Both the position numbers and the translations under genes were made by a program. Shown here one piece after another: positions 6,345-10,809 of a stretch of 10,809 bases of DNA (position 1 is its first letter; each line of letters begins with the position of its first letter). The notes under the pieces are model-generated. The model ran no database searches, had not been told where the DNA came from, and saw nothing but the letters and a program-made list of their open reading frames with translations. The stretch is from Spirochaetota bacterium. GTDB lineage: Bacteria > Spirochaetota > JAGLSM01. The stretch is from assembly GCA_023135745.1 (NCBI GenBank), contig JAGLSM010000032.1:1-10809 (forward strand), given 5' to 3'.

Positions 6345-6776
6345 ATGGCGGACAGACAGGATCAAATGATTGGATTAAATAAAAAAGATCCCGAGGGTCT
6401 GGGTCCCAATGGTAAACCATACAAGGTTTTGGTTGTTGATGATTCGGCAGTAATGCGGATGATTATAATAAAAATACTTAAATCGGAACTCTATGAGATA
6501 GTTGGTGAAGCAGAGAATGGCGAAGCGGCTGTTGAGCTTTTTAAAGAATATGATCCGGATATTGTTACTATGGATGTTCATATGCCGATAATGGATGGGT
6601 TGGTTGCGTTAAAAGAAATGTGTTCTTATGATTCAAATGCTTGTGTCATTATGTTGACCAGCGATTCGGAAGAGTCTCTTGTTAAAACAGCCCTGATACA
6701 AGGGGCAAAGGATTTTATACTTAAACCTCCTGAAAGAAGAACAGTTCTGGAAAAGGTAAAGAAAAATTTACGTTGA
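6345..6776 (+). CDS. CheY-like stand-alone response regulator 2
   Basis: A 143-residue receiver, paralogous along its whole length to the protein starting at 3277, including the leader with NKKDPEG followed by GKPYKVLVVDDS. Conserved residues are Asp32/Asp33, phospho-acceptor Asp77 in MDVHMPIMDG, Thr105 in MLTSDS, the switch aromatic Phe124 and Lys127 in KPP. The paralogue has Tyr at the switch position. There is no DNA-binding or other output domain. The gene lies 29 bases ahead of the cheA-like gene on the same strand, so the two are very probably co-transcribed and this is the most likely direct partner of the kinase. Which of the two CheYs acts on a motor and which, if either, is a phosphate sink cannot be told from the sequence. 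Confidence 0.93.
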   Translation: MADRQDQMIGLNKKDPEGLGPNGKPYKVLVVDDSAVMRMIIIKILKSELYEIVGEAENGEAAVELFKEYDPDIVTMDVHMPIMDGLVALKEMCSYDSNACVIMLTSDSEESLVKTALIQGAKDFILKPPERRTVLEKVKKNLR

Positions 6777-6805
6777 TTAAATTCAGGGTATTATAGGATT
6801 TATTA

Positions 6806-8275
6806 ATGAGTTTTAATGATTTGGATAACAGAGATATACCCATTGATAAGGAAATAGTATCAATAAGTATTGATGAAGTAAATGAGGCTGTTAAAAATAT
6901 AAATATACAGCTTCTCATTCTTGAAGATAAAGGATTTGATGAAAAACTTATTAATGAGATTTTCAGATATTTTCATTCTATTAAGGGACTTGCCGGATTA
7001 CTTAATCTGTCTACAATGAAAGATTTATGTCAGAAGATTGAAGATATTTTAGGCAAAATACGAGCCGGTAAAATTTCTATTAACTCTGAATCGCTTGATC
7101 TGATTTATCATGGAATTGATATTATAAAAAATATTATTGATTCCTTTAAAAATAAAAAAAATATAGATGATCATGCGGATGATATACATGATTTAACAAA
7201 TAAACTTGTTCATCTTAATAATCCTTCAAAAAAAGTAAAAATAACAAAGGAAGCAAAGGCTGCAAAAATAACAAAGGCTGCAAAGAAAACGGTTAAGAAA
7301 TCCCCGGTAAAGAAAATTCCAAAAAAGGAAGCTGATTTTTTGGAAAAGCCGAAGATTCTTGAGGATACTTTCAGGATAAAAACGAAAAAGCTTGATTATA
7401 TAATGAACAGGGCAAATGAGATTAGTGTCAATTCAATACAGTTGCTGGGAAATTTTAATGAAATTAAAATACTCGCCGGTGAAATAAAAAAACTAAAACA
7501 TGATGTAAAAAAACTTATAACTGACAATGATTCAAAACCTGCAAAAATAAAAAATATATTAAATAATATTCATTCTAATATGCTTGAATATATTGGTAAT
7601 CTGGACAAGGTTATTGAAGGAGTGACCATATCTTCAAGTCAATTAAGTGATGGTATAATAAAGGCTAGAATGGTTTCAATAGATGAGATTTTTTCACAGT
7701 TTCCCAAACTTGTACGTGATATTTCCAGAAAGTATAACAAGAAAATAAAATTTGATATAAAAAGCAATAATCTGGAAATAGATAAACAACTTGTAGAATT
7801 GATATATATGCCTCTTGTTCATATACTGAGAAATGCTGTAGATCACGGGATTGAAACAAAGGCAAAAAGAATTAAAAAGGGTAAGCATGAAAAAGGGCAT
7901 CTTGAATTAACTTCAGAGAAGGATGAATTCTTTCTATACGTAATAGTAAAGGATGACGGGGGAGGAATTGATCCTGAGGTTATAAAAAAAATAGCCTTAA
8001 AGAAAAAACTTATAACAAAGGAAAAGCTTGAAAAACTTCCGCCTGCGATGGTATATGATCTTATTTGTCTGCCGGGATTCAGCACAAAGAAAAAAGTGAC
8101 AGAAATATCCGGCAGGGGTGTCGGGATGGATGTTGTTAAAGATAATGTAGAAAAAATAAATGGAACCCTTGAGATTTCTTCTGAAATCAACAAGGGTACT
8201 ATTTTTAAAATGATTATACCTACCAATATAGCCCTAATAAGAGGGTTTTTATATGAAGAACAGCCTGATGATTAA
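6806..8275 (+). CDS. cheA: CheA-like histidine kinase without the P5 (CheW-like) domain
   Basis: A 489-residue CheA-family kinase. An N-terminal Hpt (P1) domain at about 15-120 holds the phospho-acceptor His57 in YFHSIKGLAG. A Lys/Ala-rich basic linker (about 142-175) stands where P2 would be. P3 dimerisation helices follow (about 187-290, KTKKLDYIMNRANEIS, then SDGIIKARMVSI). The P4 ATPase domain (about 295-475) has its N box (HILRNAVDHGIE, Asn343), G1 box (DDGGGID, 383-389), F box (PGFST, 423-427) and G2 box (GRGVGMDVV, 436-444), so catalysis should be intact. The protein stops at IPTNIALIRGFLYEEQPDD, just where the CheW-like P5 domain normally begins; most CheA proteins are 650 residues or more. 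The stop overlaps that of the convergent downstream gene. Without P5 it should not couple to receptors through CheW in the usual way. Confidence 0.88.
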   Translation: MSFNDLDNRDIPIDKEIVSISIDEVNEAVKNINIQLLILEDKGFDEKLINEIFRYFHSIKGLAGLLNLSTMKDLCQKIEDILGKIRAGKISINSESLDLIYHGIDIIKNIIDSFKNKKNIDDHADDIHDLTNKLVHLNNPSKKVKITKEAKAAKITKAAKKTVKKSPVKKIPKKEADFLEKPKILEDTFRIKTKKLDYIMNRANEISVNSIQLLGNFNEIKILAGEIKKLKHDVKKLITDNDSKPAKIKNILNNIHSNMLEYIGNLDKVIEGVTISSSQLSDGIIKARMVSIDEIFSQFPKLVRDISRKYNKKIKFDIKSNNLEIDKQLVELIYMPLVHILRNAVDHGIETKAKRIKKGKHEKGHLELTSEKDEFFLYVIVKDDGGGIDPEVIKKIALKKKLITKEKLEKLPPAMVYDLICLPGFSTKKKVTEISGRGVGMDVVKDNVEKINGTLEISSEINKGTIFKMIIPTNIALIRGFLYEEQPDD

Positions 8276-10128
8276 ATTTCTTCTATTTCTTCAATCTTTT
8301 CCTGTTTAGCCTCTGTTTGTGAATTATCTGTTTCCTTCTTTGCTTCCAGAAACTGCTTTTTTACGCTGTCAAGAAGCTTTTGTTCAGATTCAGCAATATT
8401 ATCATCTGCCATAGCAGCTTTTTCCATGAGCTTGTATATTTTGTTTCTGTGTTTGGTATTTTCAGGCATTCTTATTACAAGCCGGCCGTTTTGAGCCATG
8501 TTAAACATTTGCTGAAGGTTCTGGACTTTGAAGCCCCATTTTTTTGCTATTTGTTTTGCGAATACTTCTTCTTCTTTGTCAAATACTCCGTCAGCCGCAA
8601 TCATAACCATCACATTGTTTAAAGCAAAATCCCTGACATCGTACATCTTATCAAGCATTTCCGGGTCTATTTTATAGACAAATTCACTGCTGTGATCGCT
8701 TAAGTATTGCTGATACTCAGAAACAGATATTATGTCAGTGATTATCCATTCGTTTTTTGTGCTGTTTAACGGGGAGTCACAGTAGCCGCATTTGATTTCC
8801 AATGTGTTTTCGGCTGCTGCTCCGCAGTTTGGACAATTATGAGTGTAGAGAGATCCTTTACTCGCACTGGCTTGTTTATCCCTTGAGAGAAGTATTATTT
8901 CTGTTTTTGATATGACTGCCTGATCTATTTTTTCTGCTTTTCCGTCAGTCAGACGTACCCGCTGAAAAGATGACCGGATTGATACTGAGAGAATGTTTTT
9001 TTGTTTTTCTTCACGCACACTCAATAATGAGACGTCGTTGAGGTATATCCTGTTGTAAACATGATTTTCCCCTGATGCTTTTAGTTTTTCGAATAGTTCG
9101 TTTGATACAAATCGTCTCATGATCGTTGGATCATCTAGTGTCTTTGCAGTTAAAATTTGAAGATAACCGTTACTTGCTTTGTCTTCGATAAGTTCTACAC
9201 TGAAGTCCTCATTTTCACCAATTAGTTCCTGTATTTTTCCTGTTAGAGTGGATGTTTTTGACATTTTCGGATGTGTTCCAATATAGTCATCAGCCTGGGT
9301 TATCTCGGAGAGTACCCAGTCAAATTCTCCTGAATTCAGCATAGAGCCGCAGTATTCACATTTGCTGACTTCTCCCATTTTTTCAGGAAGTTCCGCGCCG
9401 CAGTTGGGACATCCGGGTGAGTTGTACATATCCTTCTCTGCCGCGCCTCTTTTTCTCAAGAATGACCAGTATTCGACAAACTCTTCAGAGCCTCCGGAGT
9501 TGAGGGAAGAATCAAGTTCACTAATGAATTTGTCAACAATTGAGGCATGAATGGCCGCATGGATGATGTCATAAGACCCGTCTGTTTCAACTTTATCCAG
9601 ATATATATTTTTAACCTCAAGCTTTTCAATTGTGTTTTTTTGCTTTAGTATGTCCATCATTTTAAATTGGGTATTGAAACGCTGATAGATTCCATCAGAC
9701 ATGAATTTTCTAACTTTTGATATGTCTTTATTCTGCCAGCCTTCCTGTATCTGAATAAAGGCGGTTTTTACTTTTTTCTTGAATTCTTCTTCATTAAACG
9801 CGGGATTATTTTTTGTGAATTTATCATACCCTTTAATTGTTTTAGGAGCTCCACCGGAAGGTAAATTATTGAGTACAGTTCTTTGTTTTGCTTTTTTGCG
9901 GATTATAAGTGCTATTACAATAATAATCCCTATAACTATGAAATTTAGAGGAAAAGGCAGTCTGATAAGCAGATGTATAATGATGTAGACCAATGCTCCA
10001 ATGCCGTCTCCACCACCACCACCACCGCTTCTACCACCGCCGCCTCCGGCTCTCGCAAAAAGAAAAGAAACGCAAAATATCAGAATTAATGCAATTACTC
10101 CAAGAACCAGGAGTTTTTTAGTTTTCAT
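8272..10128 (-). CDS. Membrane protein with duplicated Tim44-like/zinc-ribbon units and a TerB-like domain
   Basis: A 618-residue protein. An N-terminal hydrophobic segment (about 5-25, signal or anchor) is followed by a Gly-rich run (28-42) and a second hydrophobic region (about 44-76), then a basic stop-transfer. Next come a Tim44-like domain (about 105-235), a four-Cys zinc ribbon (Cys240, 243, 257, 260), a second Tim44-like domain (about 290-425) and a second zinc ribbon (Cys432, 435, 447, 450). After each ribbon the sequence repeats: LNSGEFDWVLSEI and LNSTKNEWIITDI. A TerB-like helical domain (about 488-592) has acidic MIAADGVFDKEE and AMADDNIAESE motifs, followed by a Glu/Lys-rich tail. 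AAGGAG lies six bases ahead of ATG 10128. The function is unknown; the architecture suggests membrane-linked protein interaction. It is convergent with cheA, with a 4-base overlap. Confidence 0.8.
   Translation of the reverse strand: MKTKKLLVLGVIALILIFCVSFLFARAGGGGGRSGGGGGGDGIGALVYIIIHLLIRLPFPLNFIVIGIIIVIALIIRKKAKQRTVLNNLPSGGAPKTIKGYDKFTKNNPAFNEEEFKKKVKTAFIQIQEGWQNKDISKVRKFMSDGIYQRFNTQFKMMDILKQKNTIEKLEVKNIYLDKVETDGSYDIIHAAIHASIVDKFISELDSSLNSGGSEEFVEYWSFLRKRGAAEKDMYNSPGCPNCGAELPEKMGEVSKCEYCGSMLNSGEFDWVLSEITQADDYIGTHPKMSKTSTLTGKIQELIGENEDFSVELIEDKASNGYLQILTAKTLDDPTIMRRFVSNELFEKLKASGENHVYNRIYLNDVSLLSVREEKQKNILSVSIRSSFQRVRLTDGKAEKIDQAVISKTEIILLSRDKQASASKGSLYTHNCPNCGAAAENTLEIKCGYCDSPLNSTKNEWIITDIISVSEYQQYLSDHSSEFVYKIDPEMLDKMYDVRDFALNNVMVMIAADGVFDKEEEVFAKQIAKKWGFKVQNLQQMFNMAQNGRLVIRMPENTKHRNKIYKLMEKAAMADDNIAESEQKLLDSVKKQFLEAKKETDNSQTEAKQEKIEEIEEI
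10010..10026. repeat. CCA/GGT trinucleotide run in the Gly-rich segment
   Basis: Seventeen bases of pure CCA repeat on the plus strand encode consecutive glycines in the minus-strand membrane protein. Changes in copy number would alter only the length of the Gly linker and not the frame. Confidence 0.7.
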
Positions 10129-10190
10129 TGAATGCTCCTTAAAAGGTGAAAATGTGTGGGTTTACGCATATTAAGACAAAACCTTTGTGT

Positions 10191-10218
10191 ATTATAAGGA
10201 AATGCATAGTTAATGCAA
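10191..10218 (-). promoter_or_regulatory. Candidate promoter for the Tim44/TerB-like gene, with an internal dyad
   Basis: On the minus strand TTGCAT (10218-10213) is followed after 16 bases by a perfect TATAAT (10196-10191). The inverted repeat TGCAT-N5-ATGCA (10203-10217) overlaps the -35 box and spacer and could be an operator. The leader would be about 55 bases. The -35 box is weak (3 of 6). Confidence 0.4.
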
Positions 10219-10240
10219 GAGTATTGTTGGCAAAAGAAAT

Positions 10241-10809
10241 TTATTTGAATTTATAGTTTTCCAGTTTTTCCGGCCCTGCTAAAATTTCTCTGCAAACATG
10301 CAGTATGCCGTTGTCTTTAGTTCTTATTGACCATTTGATAAGGGAAATTGTATCGTTTACAATTTCTATTCCTGTAATACACCGTGGATGAATGCATGAT
10401 CCATCATTGAAGTAAGGCAGGGATTCGGCTGCAGGCATTATTGAGCGGTGAGTATGACCGGCAATTACCATTTGTTTATTATCTTTTACCCATTTAATAA
10501 TCTTTTTATCAATTTTGTCCTTTTTTTTAAAGTTTTTTGCCGGGTCTGTAGGATCTTTGAATCCGAGAAGATCCAGGTGTTTCCAAATATGTCTTACAAA
10601 AAACCTTCCAAGACGCCATATATAGTAATTAATAAAATCAACCTGATGACCATGTATCAGGAATATTTTAAGGTTCTTATTTTTATGTTTTAGTATAAGT
10701 CCCTCATGCAGCCGGATTCCTTCAAACAAGGGTTCGTATTTCCCCCCCCGTTCATTATAATATTTATATATTGTTTTTTTCACAATATTTCTACTCTTTC
10801 GTTCAATAT
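10241..10809 (-). CDS. Calcineurin-type metallophosphoesterase, C-terminal part (cut by window edge)
   Basis: The frame is open from the right edge to the stop at 10241, 189 codons, so the GTG at 10783 is probably internal and the true start lies beyond 10809. The C-terminal half of a metallophosphoesterase is visible: the metal-site motif FLIHGHQVDF (around 10660-10634), then AGHTHRS (10462-10442) and FNDGSCIHPRCITGIEI. The GDxH and GNHD motifs expected upstream are not in the window. The segment between HGH and GHTH (WRLGRFFVRHIWKHLDLLGFKDPT, then KNFKKKDK) resembles bacterial predicted Ser/Thr-type phosphatases I recall, but the substrate is unknown. A run of eight G residues around 10742-10749 keeps the frame open. 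It is separated by 112 bases from the Tim44/TerB-like gene on the same strand. Confidence 0.85.
   Translation of the reverse strand, partial: IERKSRNIVKKTIYKYYNERGGKYEPLFEGIRLHEGLILKHKNKNLKIFLIHGHQVDFINYYIWRLGRFFVRHIWKHLDLLGFKDPTDPAKNFKKKDKIDKKIIKWVKDNKQMVIAGHTHRSIMPAAESLPYFNDGSCIHPRCITGIEIVNDTISLIKWSIRTKDNGILHVCREILAGPEKLENYKFK

Noticed and set aside
7843..8226. Open frame of 127 codons on the minus strand
   Set aside because: It is antisense to the conserved ATPase boxes of the cheA-like gene and reads as low-complexity Phe/Ser/Pro sequence, a shadow of AT-rich coding DNA.
8232..8250. CCCT-N6-AGGG stem followed by five T, resembling an intrinsic terminator
   Set aside because: The stem is only 4 bp and lies inside the cheA coding region before its stop codon; it is too weak to call.
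10742..10749. Run of eight C (G on the coding strand) suspected to be a frameshift or phase-variation tract in the phosphoesterase gene
   Set aside because: The frame reads through it correctly into conserved sequence on both sides (YNERGGKYEPLF), so there is no sign of a break, although the tract could be slippery.
1..10809. CRISPR array, tRNA, rRNA, insertion sequence or transposase
   Set aside because: No regularly spaced repeats, tRNA-like cloverleaf with a TTCGA-type arm, rRNA blocks, transposase motifs or terminal inverted repeats were found on reading through both strands.

Overview
This AT-rich window (by eye, roughly 35% GC) holds ten clear protein-coding genes, one frameshifted gene and no recognisable RNA genes. 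Spirochaetes are my best guess for the source. Both stand-alone CheY proteins carry an N-terminal leader with a KKDPEG motif ahead of the receiver domain, and a CheX-type phosphatase sits nearby, a combination I associate with spirochaetal chemotaxis loci. This rests on recalled family patterns, not on a search, so other deep-branching bacteria remain possible.

Layout. Positions 1-470 (minus) carry the N-terminal third of dihydroxy-acid dehydratase (ilvD), cut by the window edge. Diverging from it is a small DUF2784-like membrane protein (625-987), then a single-domain response regulator broken by a frameshift (1102-1493). Positions 1515-3065 (minus) form a likely two-gene unit: a NifU C-terminal-type Fe-S scaffold followed by an unusual double-domain ThyX-like protein. 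Positions 3277-8275 are a signalling region: CheY-like 1, a membrane-anchored TPR protein with a degenerate Mrr-like C-terminus, CheX on the opposite strand, a PilZ protein, CheY-like 2, and a CheA-like kinase without the CheW-binding P5 domain. Positions 8272-10128 (minus) encode a membrane protein with duplicated Tim44-like/zinc-ribbon units and a C-terminal TerB-like domain. Positions 10241-10809 (minus) hold the C-terminal part of a calcineurin-type metallophosphoesterase, cut by the right edge.

How they fit together. The central region reads as an unconventional chemotaxis-like phosphorelay. The CheA-like kinase can supply the phosphoryl group (Hpt His57 and an intact ATPase domain). The two paralogous CheYs are likely acceptors and CheX the likely CheY-P phosphatase. 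PilZ suggests a cyclic-di-GMP input and the TPR protein a scaffold. No receptor, CheW, CheR or CheB lies in the window, and a kinase without P5 should not join a classical receptor-CheW array, so the input is unknown.

The most unusual items are the ThyX-like protein, whose signature motif is split in complementary halves between two domains; the P5-less CheA; the TPR/Mrr-like fusion; the response regulator apparently broken by a 10-bp deletion between short direct repeats; and a perfect 16-bp GC-rich palindrome in an AT-rich intergenic region.
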